A DNA stretch of 64,000 bases from Hyphomicrobiales bacterium. Lineage in GTDB: Bacteria > Pseudomonadota > Alphaproteobacteria > Rhizobiales > MH13. Within the stretch, counting starts at the first letter, position 1, and each line of letters starts with the position of its first letter. Where the stretch lies: positions 1,657,192 to 1,721,191 of the forward strand of contig JAEPOK010000001.1 of the NCBI GenBank assembly GCA_017642935.1, written 5' to 3'. Of this stretch, positions 44,764 through 53,637 are shown piece after piece. A program made the translations under genes and the position numbers. The notes beneath the pieces are model-generated. The model was not told the DNA's origin. It searched no databases and saw nothing but the letters and a program-made list of their open reading frames with translations.

Positions 44764-45342
44764 TCAACGCAGACCCGCATCGGATTGAGCGGCGCTGAGG
44801 CTGTTGGGTGTATCGATGTCTATGAGCATGTCGTCCGCGACTTGGACGAGTGCAGCCTGCGGCAACTCTTTGAGCAGCGCACCAGCGCCGCGATCGCCGC
44901 TTAGGGTCTTCAGCGCATTGAAGTATGGTTGCGGAAAGCATGCCGGCGGCATCGTTCGTTGACCGTCCGTTGCCGCACTTGGTCGGCTGTCGGTGCACTT
45001 ATCGACAACCTCATTCAACAAGTCAGCCGTGACAAACGGCATGTCTGCCAGCGCAATAAAAATGCGCGTTGCACCATGGCTCTCGGCAAGACAAACGCCA
45101 GCGCGCAGACTGTCGGATTGTTCAGGCGCCTCTTCAGGCGGCGTAGCGATCTGAAATTCTGGGAGCAGTTTTGCAATCTCAGGCGACTTTGTGCTGGCGA
45201 TCAACACGCTCGGACGAAACTCGCACATTGCCTCCGCCGCGTGTCGTACCAAGGGTCGTCCGTGGAGCATCGCAAGCAGTTTATTGTCCGCACCAAAGCG
45301 ATGAGAAGCCCCCGCAGCCAGCAAGACGCCAGCGACCGTCAT
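44764..45342 (-). CDS. MobA-like molybdenum cofactor cytidylyltransferase (MocA type)
   Basis: This 192-residue NTP transferase has LLAAGASHRFGADNKLLA (nucleotide-binding) and FIALADMPFV. In operons with XdhC and XDH-family enzymes such proteins (MocA) attach CMP to Moco to give the dinucleotide form (MCD) used by these enzymes. It overlaps the xdhC stop by 4 bases and is therefore cotranscribed with it. General NTP-transferase annotation is the fallback. Confidence 0.85.
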   Translation of the reverse strand: MTVAGVLLAAGASHRFGADNKLLAMLHGRPLVRHAAEAMCEFRPSVLIASTKSPEIAKLLPEFQIATPPEEAPEQSDSLRAGVCLAESHGATRIFIALADMPFVTADLLNEVVDKCTDSRPSAATDGQRTMPPACFPQPYFNALKTLSGDRGAGALLKELPQAALVQVADDMLIDIDTPNSLSAAQSDAGLR

Positions 45343-46376
45343 GCTGCCTCGGTATTGGCCACCGACATAGCTTTGCCGAGCACCTCGGCCAGAACTGAAA
45401 CGGCAAGGGTGCCCGCGTCGCGTGCCGACGGGATAAGGCCAACGGGGCCGTGCAGTCGCGCCAGGCTGACCGACTCGATGCCCATCAGCTGCAAAGCCTG
45501 TAGGCGTGCATCACGGGCGCGCTGGCTGCCTTGTGCACCGATGTAAAAGGCGGAGGTCCCAAGCGCGCCTGCCAGTATCGGCGGCTCCCAATCGTGATCA
45601 TGAAAAAAGAGAACGATGGCGGTGCGATCGTCGGCAGCCAGATCGGCTGGAAAGGCCTGGGTCGTCAGATGTCGTGTCTCGCATCCGGCGACCGATCCAT
45701 GGTCGAGCGTCTCAACGTCTGGCGAGAGAAGCAGGTTTGGGTAGCCAGCGGACTGCACCAGTGCCGCGAAGGTGCTGGCTTCAGGGCCTTTGCCAAAAAC
45801 GAGAAATCGGATGTCCGGCTCAAAGCGAACAGTAAGCTGGTTTCCGTCGCGATGCGTGAGGCCGCTCTCCACTACCTCCATCGCGCCCGTTTCGGTGTCT
45901 ATCCTGAGCGAACAAGCAACACGGGCGGACCGGTTCTTTTTTATCTGTCCAAGTGCCGCCTGATCCGGGGACGGCAACAACAAGATGTCCAGCCCGCCCC
46001 CACAGGGCAGTTGTATATCCATGTAGGGCGAGCCACGACCGTACCGAAGCATCCGCGGACGACCAGCCTCGGCCGCCTCCATCGCATGCAAGGCTATATC
46101 GCTTTCGATGCATCCAGACGACAACGTGCCGACACGTCTTTCAGGGGGAAACACCGCCATCATAGCGCCGACGGGACGGTAGGACGGCCCCTCGACACCA
46201 GCGATCACGGCAAGCACAGCATCCCCTGGCGCATCAAGCACCGCATCGATGGGATCGCGTGTGGGTGGCGTCAGTGTCAGCATATCTTGGCCGGCAAGGT
46301 GGGCGTTTGGGAGGATTTTCGCAAGAGGGTGCCAAGGCTGCGCTAAGCAATCCCCTGCCATGGATTTCACATCCAC
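45339..46376 (-). CDS. xdhC: XdhC/CoxI family molybdenum-enzyme maturation protein
   Basis: This 345-residue (or 314-residue) protein has the XdhC N-terminal domain, with GPSYRPVGAMM and the SSGCIESDIAL Cys motif, and a C-terminal Rossmann domain (FLVFGKGPEASTFAALV). XdhC proteins bind Moco, protect it and hand it over to xanthine-dehydrogenase-family enzymes, including insertion of the sulfido ligand. GTG 46376 has GGAGA upstream; ATG 46283 gives the more usual length but no clear ribosome-binding site. It is the first gene of the minus-strand train. Confidence 0.87.
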   Translation of the reverse strand: MDVKSMAGDCLAQPWHPLAKILPNAHLAGQDMLTLTPPTRDPIDAVLDAPGDAVLAVIAGVEGPSYRPVGAMMAVFPPERRVGTLSSGCIESDIALHAMEAAEAGRPRMLRYGRGSPYMDIQLPCGGGLDILLLPSPDQAALGQIKKNRSARVACSLRIDTETGAMEVVESGLTHRDGNQLTVRFEPDIRFLVFGKGPEASTFAALVQSAGYPNLLLSPDVETLDHGSVAGCETRHLTTQAFPADLAADDRTAIVLFFHDHDWEPPILAGALGTSAFYIGAQGSQRARDARLQALQLMGIESVSLARLHGPVGLIPSARDAGTLAVSVLAEVLGKAMSVANTEAA

Positions 46377-46456
46377 GCAGCATTCTCCGGTCCATGGACG
46401 TGGCCAATCATGCTAACCGTGCACGTCGGCGACCAGGAAATTAGGGCAGAAGTCAG

Positions 46457-47176
46457 ATGAGCGCGTTGTTTGAAGAACTCGACTACTGTCCGACACCGAG
46501 CGGCGCGCTCAGCCTCCGACGTCGCTACGACGTGAAGCTTGGCGAGGATGTTTGGGAAATCCTGCTGGGCGATGAGTTCTTGATGTCGAGCCATTTCACC
46601 GCTTCGGAAGTGGCGCTTGGGCAACTGGGTGTTGCGGCGTGCCAAGGTACGTCGCTCGATGTGGTGGTCGGCGGGCTTGGGCTCGGCTACACCGCTGATG
46701 CCGTCCTTGGCCACAATGCCGTGGCGGAGCTTGTTGTGGTGGAACTCTTCAAGCCAGTGATCGAATGGCACGAGTCCGGCGTTCTGCCGATGGGGACTCG
46801 CTTGGCTGATGCTCCAAACTGCCGACTGATGGATGGCGATTTCTTCGCTATGGCGTCGGGCGAAGGGTTCGATCCCGACCAACCCGGACGTCGCTTCGAT
46901 GCCGTGCTGGTTGATATCGACCATGATCCCGACCACCTTCTGGATGGCCGCAGCGAGGGTTTCTATCACGTAGACGGTTTGCAGGCGCTCAAGGGCCACT
47001 TGAAGCCCGGTGGTGTTTTTGGGCTGTGGTCGGACAAGCCTACCGATCCGCGTTTTCTCGAACGCCTAAGCGCCGCCTTCCCAAAGGCATGGGCAGAACC
47101 AGTGACCTTCGACAACCCATTGACGGGCAACCCGTTCACCCAAACCGTCTATCTGGCGCAAGCCGAGACGGACTGA
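46457..47176 (+). CDS. Spermidine-synthase-like SAM-dependent methyltransferase
   Basis: This 239-residue Rossmann protein with spermidine-synthase-like features has VVVGGLGLGYTADAVLG (SAM/dcSAM loop), VVVELFKPVIEWHE, the acidic DAVLVDIDHDPDHLLD loop and a C-terminal Phe/Tyr-rich strand. Whether it makes polyamines or methylates another substrate cannot be told. It starts 80 bases from the divergent xdhC and converges with the sugar operon, whose stop is 15 bases away. Confidence 0.75.
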   Translation: MSALFEELDYCPTPSGALSLRRRYDVKLGEDVWEILLGDEFLMSSHFTASEVALGQLGVAACQGTSLDVVVGGLGLGYTADAVLGHNAVAELVVVELFKPVIEWHESGVLPMGTRLADAPNCRLMDGDFFAMASGEGFDPDQPGRRFDAVLVDIDHDPDHLLDGRSEGFYHVDGLQALKGHLKPGGVFGLWSDKPTDPRFLERLSAAFPKAWAEPVTFDNPLTGNPFTQTVYLAQAETD

Positions 47177-47190
47177 CCAGCGTGATCGGA

Positions 47191-48336
47191 CTAAAGAAGG
47201 TCCCGTTGCGCAAGATTGGTCATCAATGCCCGCGTGCCAAACGTCCAGGGCGGGCAGTTGGTCGAGAGATCGACTGAGTTGGTGAGCGCGCCGAGATCGG
47301 GGGAAGAGATAGTCACCACATCGCCTAGCTTGTGGGTGAACCCATCACCGGGCGCACCGTCGGGATCGCGGTCTTGCGTGGGCGCAAACAGCGTGCCCAA
47401 AAACAGCATAATCCCATCTGGATATTGATGGTGCGCGCCCAGCGTCTGCACCACTAGGTCGGCTGGGTCGCGGCTGATCTGCGACATGTCGGAATGCCCG
47501 TGCATCACAAAGCCGTCCTCGCCTTCCACGTGCAAGGTCAGCGTCTGGTTGCGCACATCATCCAGCGTGAAACCGTCATCGAACAAGCGAATGAAGGGGC
47601 CGATGGCGCAGGACGCGTTGTTGTCCTTGGCTTTTGAGAGCAGCAAGGCCGATCGGCCTTCAATGTCGCGCAGATTGACATCATTGCCCAGCGTCGCGCC
47701 TAGGATCGCTCCTTTGGACGAGACCGTCAGAACCACTTCTGGCTCAGGGTTGTTCCATTTCGAAGACGGGTGGAGACCAACTTTGGCTCCATGGCCAACC
47801 GATGAAAGCACTTGGGCCTTGGAGAAGACTTCAGCGTCCGGGCCAATGCCGACCTCCAGATATTGGCTCCAAAGACCTTCGGCGATCAGCGCCTGCTTGA
47901 CGGCCATGGCCTCATCTGAGCCCGGCGTGATGTTCTTCAGGCTTTCGCCGATCAGAGCCCCAATCCGCTCGCGGATCGCCTGCGCGGCTGAGGGGTCACC
48001 GGCAGCGCGTTCCTCGATCACGCGTTCAACCATCGATCCGGCAAAGGTAACGCCACAGGCTTTGACCGCTTGTAAATCGCAAGGCGCCAGAAGATGGGTA
48101 CCAGCGTCATCACCAACTGCCGCAGCCATGATCTCGTTTAAAGTGCCAAGCACCTCGCCATCTGCACTGGCAACATAGCTCGCGGGGTCGTCCAATTCGC
48201 AGATGTCACGAACCGTCGGCGCCCTTGATGACGTGATGTCCACCACATCGTCGCCACGCACGGTCACCACAGACGGACCCACCGAGCGCCCAGAGTCCGC
48301 GCGCCAAACGCGGCCAAGTAGCAGGGCATTTTTCAT
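47191..48336 (-). CDS. FAH-family enzyme, probable 2-keto-3-deoxy-aldonate dehydratase
   Basis: This 381-residue protein of the fumarylacetoacetate hydrolase superfamily belongs to the long subgroup that includes Caulobacter XylX (2-keto-3-deoxy-D-xylonate dehydratase). It has KACGVTFAGSMVERVIEERA (Glu-rich metal site), SKWNNPEPEVVL, LGNDVNLRDIEGRSALLL and CAIGPFIRL. ATG 48336 lies 1 base after the upstream stop with GGAG before it; the 10-codon longer frame is rejected. It is the last gene of the sugar operon. The sugar (xylonate, arabinonate or other) is not fixed by sequence. Confidence 0.85.
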   Translation of the reverse strand: MKNALLLGRVWRADSGRSVGPSVVTVRGDDVVDITSSRAPTVRDICELDDPASYVASADGEVLGTLNEIMAAAVGDDAGTHLLAPCDLQAVKACGVTFAGSMVERVIEERAAGDPSAAQAIRERIGALIGESLKNITPGSDEAMAVKQALIAEGLWSQYLEVGIGPDAEVFSKAQVLSSVGHGAKVGLHPSSKWNNPEPEVVLTVSSKGAILGATLGNDVNLRDIEGRSALLLSKAKDNNASCAIGPFIRLFDDGFTLDDVRNQTLTLHVEGEDGFVMHGHSDMSQISRDPADLVVQTLGAHHQYPDGIMLFLGTLFAPTQDRDPDGAPGDGFTHKLGDVVTISSPDLGALTNSVDLSTNCPPWTFGTRALMTNLAQRDLL

Positions 48337-48337
48337 T

Positions 48338-49234
48338 TCAGGCTCCAAATCGATGGTCCGGCACACCCGCCACAGGCATTGATGCCATCAACACGGCGCC
48401 TTCGGTTGCGTTCGCGGCTAGCTGTGCCTCGCTCAAGGTGAACTGCGCCGATGTCGCGAATAGCGTCTTACGGTCAGGACCACCGAATGTGCAACTTGTA
48501 GGGTTGGTCACCGGCAGCTCGATCACCTTGTCCAAGTTGCCATTTGGCGTGATGCGGATGAGGCAGGAACCGCCAAACCGCGCATTCCAGAGGCAGCCAT
48601 CCTCATCCATCGCAGATCCGTCGGGGGCTCCGCGATCATAGCCTTCAAGGAGAACACGCTGGTTGCTTATCGTGCCCTCGTCAGCGTTCCAGTTATAGGC
48701 GAAGATCACATTGCGGGTGCTGTCCCCGAAGTAGCAGGTCTTGCCATCGGGCGACCAGGCCAGTGTGTTGGAAATACCAAACTCATGCTCGGTGTGACGG
48801 CGGGTGGATCCGTCCGGGTCGACACGAAACAGCGCGCCGGAATTGCGATCCATATCGCGTCCTGATCCATCTTCGTTGAGGTTCGTTTGCATCGATCCCG
48901 TCCAGAACCTGCCCTGCGGGTCGCACTTGCCTTCGTTGAGGCGATTGCCCGGCATGGGATCAGGATCGGCAAAAGACGTGAATGAGCCGGTGTCGAAATC
49001 GAACCACCTCATGCCGGAAGCCAAAGCGACCAGCGCTCGGTTTCCATCCTTGGAAATCGCAAGTGCAGTCGGAAAGTCTTGCGACGACCACACCTGCTGC
49101 GCGCCACTTGTCGGATCAAAGGCGTGGATGGTCTTGCCGATAATGTCGACCCAGAAAAGCTTACCCATTGGGGCATCCCAAACCGGACCTTCGGCGACGG
49201 CGTATCGACCGTCATGGACGGGCACAAAATCCAT
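48338..49234 (-). CDS. SMP-30/gluconolactonase-family lactonase
   Basis: This 298-residue six-bladed propeller has YAVAEGPVWDAPMGKLFWVDI (first metal Glu), NRLNEGKCDPQGRFW, ISNTLAWSPDGKTCYFGDS (Asn ligand) and APDGSAMDEDGCLWNARFGG (Asp ligand). It fits an aldonolactonase (XylC type) that opens the lactone made by the SDR. It shares one base with the upstream epimerase stop. Confidence 0.9.
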   Translation of the reverse strand: MDFVPVHDGRYAVAEGPVWDAPMGKLFWVDIIGKTIHAFDPTSGAQQVWSSQDFPTALAISKDGNRALVALASGMRWFDFDTGSFTSFADPDPMPGNRLNEGKCDPQGRFWTGSMQTNLNEDGSGRDMDRNSGALFRVDPDGSTRRHTEHEFGISNTLAWSPDGKTCYFGDSTRNVIFAYNWNADEGTISNQRVLLEGYDRGAPDGSAMDEDGCLWNARFGGSCLIRITPNGNLDKVIELPVTNPTSCTFGGPDRKTLFATSAQFTLSEAQLAANATEGAVLMASMPVAGVPDHRFGA

Positions 49235-50091
49235 TAGGTGGCTCCCCAGTCCAAAGACATGTCCAACGCCAGGCTTTCACCCGGCTGCAGAACTCGGAGG
49301 CCAGGCATTCCAAGAAGATTGTGGGCGTTGACGGGATGTGACACCGGCTCAAAGCAAAAGAACCCACACCCCGGTTCTGGAGAATAGATGATGGCCGTTG
49401 TGAGCGTTTTGCTGGCGAGCGTCACCGAGACTGCGTCATCGCCTTGCGTGATACGCGCCCTACCATCCCAACGCGAAAAACCGGCGTTGATCCACCGGTT
49501 GGGCAACGGCTTGGAGGTCGAAAAATCGAAGTCCTCAGGCGGTTGTTGCGACCTGTCTAAGGCCGGCAAACTGCCCTCACCTTCCGGCCAATGGTCAGGC
49601 GCATTGGCCTGCAGGCGTGTTTCCGCAGTGCGTGGGAACCAGGGATGAAATCCACCGCCAAAGGGAAGCGCGATGTCGGCCCTGTTGATCATGGTCAGCG
49701 TATTGATGAAGCGAGTCTCGCTCAGCGAAAAGGTCTGCGTCGCCTCGTAGGCATAAGGTCCGAAAGCGCCATCAGGCAGGTGTAATTCCGCGTCGCTTTC
49801 GCTGGACGAAACAACCGACCATTCCTTCTGGAAGCCATCTCCATGGATGGCCAATGGATCAATATCCATGTTCTGCGCCATCGGGTGAAAGGTGCCTTTA
49901 TAGGTGAAACCACCATCAATCCGGTTGGAAAACGGAACCAGAGTGTTGGAGGCAAGAGCGAAGGGACCATCCTCTGCCTTGCCCGACCAAGCCCGCAAAA
50001 CCGGCTTGCCATCGACCCAAAGCCCAGCAATCCCACCACCCATTTCTGGGTGCAGGCTGAGTCTTGCGTCACCCGCTTTCAGTTCCAGCAT
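49234..50091 (-). CDS. Aldose 1-epimerase
   Basis: This 285-residue galactose-mutarotase-fold protein has GGGIAGLWVDGKPVLR, ALASNTLVPFSNRIDGG, IHGDGFQKEW (catalytic His), FGGGFHPWFPR and CFEPVSHPVNAHN (Glu/His region). It interconverts alpha and beta aldoses, supplying the anomer used by the dehydrogenase. It lies between the SMP-30 and SDR genes, with adjacent or overlapping ends. Confidence 0.9.
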   Translation of the reverse strand: MLELKAGDARLSLHPEMGGGIAGLWVDGKPVLRAWSGKAEDGPFALASNTLVPFSNRIDGGFTYKGTFHPMAQNMDIDPLAIHGDGFQKEWSVVSSSESDAELHLPDGAFGPYAYEATQTFSLSETRFINTLTMINRADIALPFGGGFHPWFPRTAETRLQANAPDHWPEGEGSLPALDRSQQPPEDFDFSTSKPLPNRWINAGFSRWDGRARITQGDDAVSVTLASKTLTTAIIYSPEPGCGFFCFEPVSHPVNAHNLLGMPGLRVLQPGESLALDMSLDWGAT

Positions 50092-50799
50092 CTACCACCC
50101 GCCATCAATGGCCACATTCTGACCGGAGATCATGCGTGCGGAATCTGAGCAGAGGAAGAGCGCTAGGTCAGCTACGTCGCTCGCCTCGATGCGGGATTTG
50201 AGGCACTGCCGATCGAGCACCCAGTCGTTGTACTCCTGCAGCCGGTCGGCAAACACGCGATTTTCAGCGGCTGATTTCACGGCGCCGGGTGCAATAGCGT
50301 TCACATTGATCCCAAAAGGTCCGAGTTCACGCGCCAGCCCTTTTGTCAGCCCAAGCATCGCGCCTTTGGAGGCGACATAGGGCACATAGCCATCCCACTG
50401 GCCGTTCAGCGTGATCGAGGTGAGATTGATGATCTTGCCCCAGCCCTTCTCCTTCATCGCCGGAGCACAGACCCGCGACAGAGCAAACGCAGCCGACGAA
50501 TTCACCCGAATCTGATCCTCGTATTCCATGAGCGAGAAAGCATCATGTGGCTTGTTGATGATGAGCGCGGCATTGTTGATGAGGATATCAAAGGGCGTGG
50601 CCTGCTTCACCGCATCTTCAGCCCCCGCCAAATTGTTCAGATCAACACCGAGATAGCCATAGCCTTCCAAGGGCGATCCATCGGGCCGATCAAGGATGGT
50701 GACGTCGGCCCCGGCCGCCTTGAAGGATGCTGCCATGGCCGCGCCAAGAGTGCCAAGACCTCCCGTGATCAATGCTTTCTTGCCCGATAGATCGGTCAT
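50092..50799 (-). CDS. SDR family sugar dehydrogenase
   Basis: This 235-residue SDR has TGGLGTLG at 13-20, Asp after beta-2 (TILDRPDG, NAD preference), INNAALI, catalytic YVASKGAMLGL and a C-terminal MISGQNVAIDGGW. In this operon it is the best candidate for the first oxidation of the aldose to aldonolactone (XylB type). It lies 12 bases downstream of the ABC ATPase. Confidence 0.88.
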   Translation of the reverse strand: MTDLSGKKALITGGLGTLGAAMAASFKAAGADVTILDRPDGSPLEGYGYLGVDLNNLAGAEDAVKQATPFDILINNAALIINKPHDAFSLMEYEDQIRVNSSAAFALSRVCAPAMKEKGWGKIINLTSITLNGQWDGYVPYVASKGAMLGLTKGLARELGPFGINVNAIAPGAVKSAAENRVFADRLQEYNDWVLDRQCLKSRIEASDVADLALFLCSDSARMISGQNVAIDGGW

Positions 50800-50811
50800 A
50801 CCGCCTTCTCC

Positions 50812-51552
50812 TCACAACAGATCGTGTACTTCATCGATGCTCGTTTCATTGACCGGTTTGTCGAGCACGACTTGGCCCAGCGCCATCGCCACAATCCGAT
50901 CGCAGCAGGCGAACACATGGTGCATGTTGTGGCTGATGAAGATGCCGGTGACGTTTTGCTCTTTGAGTGATTTCACAAAGCCGATCACCTTCGTCGTCTC
51001 TTTGACCGAAAGGTGGTTGGTCGGCTCGTCCAGGATCATCACTTTCGACCGGAAATGCATGGCGCGGGCGATGGCAACGCCCTGGCGCTGACCGCCAGAA
51101 AGCTCGCCGACTAGAGCATCAGGCGATCGAAGATGCAGATCGACATCTGCGATGGCCTCAACGCTTTGCTCGCGCATTTTTGCTTCATCGAGAATGCCGA
51201 TGCCACCAAGAGACATCTTCAAAGGCTCACGACCGATGAACATGTTGCGGGCAATCGACATGATAGGAACCATGGAATTGTACTGGTAGATCGTCTCGAT
51301 CCCCAGATCCATCGCATCGCGAGGGTTAGCGATCGAGACCTTCTCGCCCTCCACGTAAACATCGCCCTCATCGGCCGTATGAAGACCGGACAAAATGTTG
51401 ATGAGCGTGGACTTTCCCGCGCCATTGTCACCGACGAGACCAACGGCTTCGTTGGGTTGGAAGTCCAGGGAGACGCCTTTCAGCGCATGCACACCGGAGT
51501 ACCATTTGTGGAGGTTGTGGACCGAAATGATGGGCTGGCGGCTCATGCTCAC
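50812..51552 (-). CDS. Sugar ABC transporter ATPase (single domain)
   Basis: This 246-residue ATPase has Walker A GDNGAGKS, signature LSGGQRQGVAIARA, Walker B VMILDEPTNHL and D-loop/H-loop GIFISHNMHHV. It is a single nucleotide-binding domain (FrcA/XylG-short type) instead of the double-domain RbsA type, so it would act as a homodimer. It overlaps the permease gene by 4 bases. Confidence 0.93.
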   Translation of the reverse strand: MSMSRQPIISVHNLHKWYSGVHALKGVSLDFQPNEAVGLVGDNGAGKSTLINILSGLHTADEGDVYVEGEKVSIANPRDAMDLGIETIYQYNSMVPIMSIARNMFIGREPLKMSLGGIGILDEAKMREQSVEAIADVDLHLRSPDALVGELSGGQRQGVAIARAMHFRSKVMILDEPTNHLSVKETTKVIGFVKSLKEQNVTGIFISHNMHHVFACCDRIVAMALGQVVLDKPVNETSIDEVHDLL

Positions 51553-52529
51553 GTCTCCACTTTCATGGCGCGGCCTCGCTTGCGCAGCCAGGCATTGGCC
51601 ACGACGGCAAGAATTGTGAGCGCGCCTACAGCGAATTTGAACCAGTTGCTATCGACCTGGCTGAGAACCATGCCATTGTCGATGACGCGGATCAGCGTTG
51701 CGCCAATCACGCCACCCAAAATGGACCCGACACCGCCAAAGAGCGACGTCCCGCCGATCACCGCGGCAGCGACGGCCTGAAGCTCCAAACCTTCACCGAT
51801 TGATGGCAGCGGCGAGCCCAGACGCAGCACCTGGATCATGCCGGCAAAGCCCGCCAGCATCGAGCAGATCATGAAGCACGCGATCTTCACTCGCGCAGTG
51901 GGTATGCCCATGGCTTGTGCGGCGGGAAGAAACCCACCTGTGGCGCGCACCCAGTTGCCGAAGTTGGTTTTGCCCAGCAGAAACGCCATGAAAAGCGCGA
52001 TACCGACAAACCAAAGAAAAGAGGCGCGCAGCAGATCGCCAGGACCGACAAAGGCGATGAACAATTGCTCCGGGATGCGGTCCATTTGCAGTCGTGGGGG
52101 AAAACCGCCGGATATCACCACCGTCATCGAGCGCGCCATGAAGAGCATGCCCAGCGTGGTAATAAAGGAGGGTATGCCAAACTTGATGGTCAAAAAGCCA
52201 TTGATGAAGCCGATGGCCGCGCACACCAAAAGACCGAATGCGGCGGCAGGCACAAACCCCCATCCAGCCACCATCAAAACGGCCATCGTCATTGGCATCA
52301 AGGCAAAGACCGACCCAACGGAAAGGTCGAACTCGCCGCAGATCATCAGCAGTGTGACGCCAACGGCAACCAACGCCATTTCCGGCAAGAACCCCAAAAG
52401 CCCTCGCATGTTGGCGTAACTTAGGAAGAAGCCGTTGGACGTGAACTGGAAGACGCCGATCAAAATCACCAGCAGCAAAAGCGCTGCCAGTTCGGGTTTT
52501 TGCAGGGACAGTTTGAGGAGGCGTTTCAT
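51549..52529 (-). CDS. Sugar ABC transporter permease, RbsC type
   Basis: This 326-residue protein has about 9-10 transmembrane helices. It carries RbsC-family motifs: MLICGEFDLSVGSVFALMP, then GLLVCAAIGFINGFLTIKFGIPSFI (in part), GGFLPAAQAMGIPTARVKI and AAVIGGTSLFGGVGSILGGV. It imports a monosaccharide with the adjacent ATPase and binding protein. A hairpin lies between it and the binding-protein gene. Confidence 0.94.
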   Translation of the reverse strand: MKRLLKLSLQKPELAALLLLVILIGVFQFTSNGFFLSYANMRGLLGFLPEMALVAVGVTLLMICGEFDLSVGSVFALMPMTMAVLMVAGWGFVPAAAFGLLVCAAIGFINGFLTIKFGIPSFITTLGMLFMARSMTVVISGGFPPRLQMDRIPEQLFIAFVGPGDLLRASFLWFVGIALFMAFLLGKTNFGNWVRATGGFLPAAQAMGIPTARVKIACFMICSMLAGFAGMIQVLRLGSPLPSIGEGLELQAVAAAVIGGTSLFGGVGSILGGVIGATLIRVIDNGMVLSQVDSNWFKFAVGALTILAVVANAWLRKRGRAMKVET

Positions 52530-52565
52530 GGAACGCGGCGTCCTTAGAACAGAGGAGCAGAAGGC

Positions 52566-52587
52566 GTCGGCGCATTAAGGCGCCGAC
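52566..52587 (-). other. Intercistronic hairpin downstream of the sugar-binding-protein gene
   Basis: A perfect 8-bp stem (GTCGGCGC / GCGCCGAC) with a 6-base loop lies in the 106-base gap between binding protein and permease. No T run follows. It probably stabilises the upstream mRNA and sets the usual excess of binding protein over permease. Confidence 0.6.
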
Positions 52588-52635
52588 TGTTGTTGAGGGG
52601 GAAGACCGGGGTTTAGAGCCTAGTGCAGATCAGCT

Positions 52636-53601
52636 TTAACGCAGACCTTGCGCCGATAACTCCATGATCGCGGCTGCATCGTCCGGTGTCACGATACCCT
52701 GGCCCGTGTCGATATCCGCTGGAGCCAGGCCAATTGTTTTGGACAGATAGACCTGCATCACCGGCATAAAACCTTGCATGTAGGGCTGCTGGTCAACCTG
52801 GACCTGAATGTAGCCGGCCTGCATCTGCTCGACGGCTTCTGGGACCAAGTCAAAGCCGCCCAGCAGCACTTCGCCGGGCTCGATGCCGCGATCCGCCAAC
52901 ACGCGAGCCACACCGGCATGCCAGAAGCCTGTGTCGAAATAGGCTGTGGTTTCCGGGTTGGCGCCGAGATAAGCACCGACGCGGTCTGACACGGTCGCAA
53001 GGTCGGTGCCGGAATCGATCCGCTCAACATTGACCTCGCGATCGGGATTGGCTGCAGCGAAGTCTTCCATGAAGTTCATAACGCCAGCGCCGCGCTGCTC
53101 CGACCAGTTTTGGCCAGGTGCAGAAATACCAACCAGCACATTGATCGGCCCCTCGTCAGGGAAATTGGCCGATTGGGCTTCGCCAAGCGAATAGCCAGCG
53201 GGTAGAAACCCCTGTCCAACAAATGCCTGACGGGCATTGCCAGCTGCACCTTCCAAATCATCTACGTTCACGCCGATGACAATCACACCTGCGTCGCGGG
53301 CGCGCTGGACGATCTCGTCGAGGGCGGTGTTGTCAACGATGGAGGTCAGGATCGCGTCGGGCTCGCGCGCAAGGGCCGCTTCCATGTTGGCAAGCTGTTC
53401 TTGCACCGAGCCTTCGGTCTGCGTGAAGATCATCTGGCAGTCGGCATCGACGCGATCACAGGCATCATCAAAGCCTTTCTGAACAGCCTGCCAAAACGTG
53501 TTGGACGCGGAAGAGTGGTGGGTGAAGACAATGTCGAGCGCCAATGCCGGGGTCGAAACGGATGCCAGCAGGGCGGCGGCGGCAAGATATCTGAGTTTCA
53601 T
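52636..53601 (-). CDS. Periplasmic sugar-binding protein, RbsB/XylF type
   Basis: This 321-residue protein has a signal peptide (about 1-22, ending PALALD) and a Peripla_BP_4 fold: IVFTHHSSASNTFWQAVQKG, SIVDNTALDEIVQRARDAGV and LGGFDLVPEAVEQMQAGYIQ (the ligand hinge). It is the first gene of the transporter set, and the order binding protein, permease, ATPase is preserved. The ligand is probably a pentose or another aldose. Confidence 0.93.
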   Translation of the reverse strand: MKLRYLAAAALLASVSTPALALDIVFTHHSSASNTFWQAVQKGFDDACDRVDADCQMIFTQTEGSVQEQLANMEAALAREPDAILTSIVDNTALDEIVQRARDAGVIVIGVNVDDLEGAAGNARQAFVGQGFLPAGYSLGEAQSANFPDEGPINVLVGISAPGQNWSEQRGAGVMNFMEDFAAANPDREVNVERIDSGTDLATVSDRVGAYLGANPETTAYFDTGFWHAGVARVLADRGIEPGEVLLGGFDLVPEAVEQMQAGYIQVQVDQQPYMQGFMPVMQVYLSKTIGLAPADIDTGQGIVTPDDAAAIMELSAQGLR

Positions 53602-53637
53602 GGTTTTGCTCCTCCCTAGAGCAGATTGGGCCTGTTC

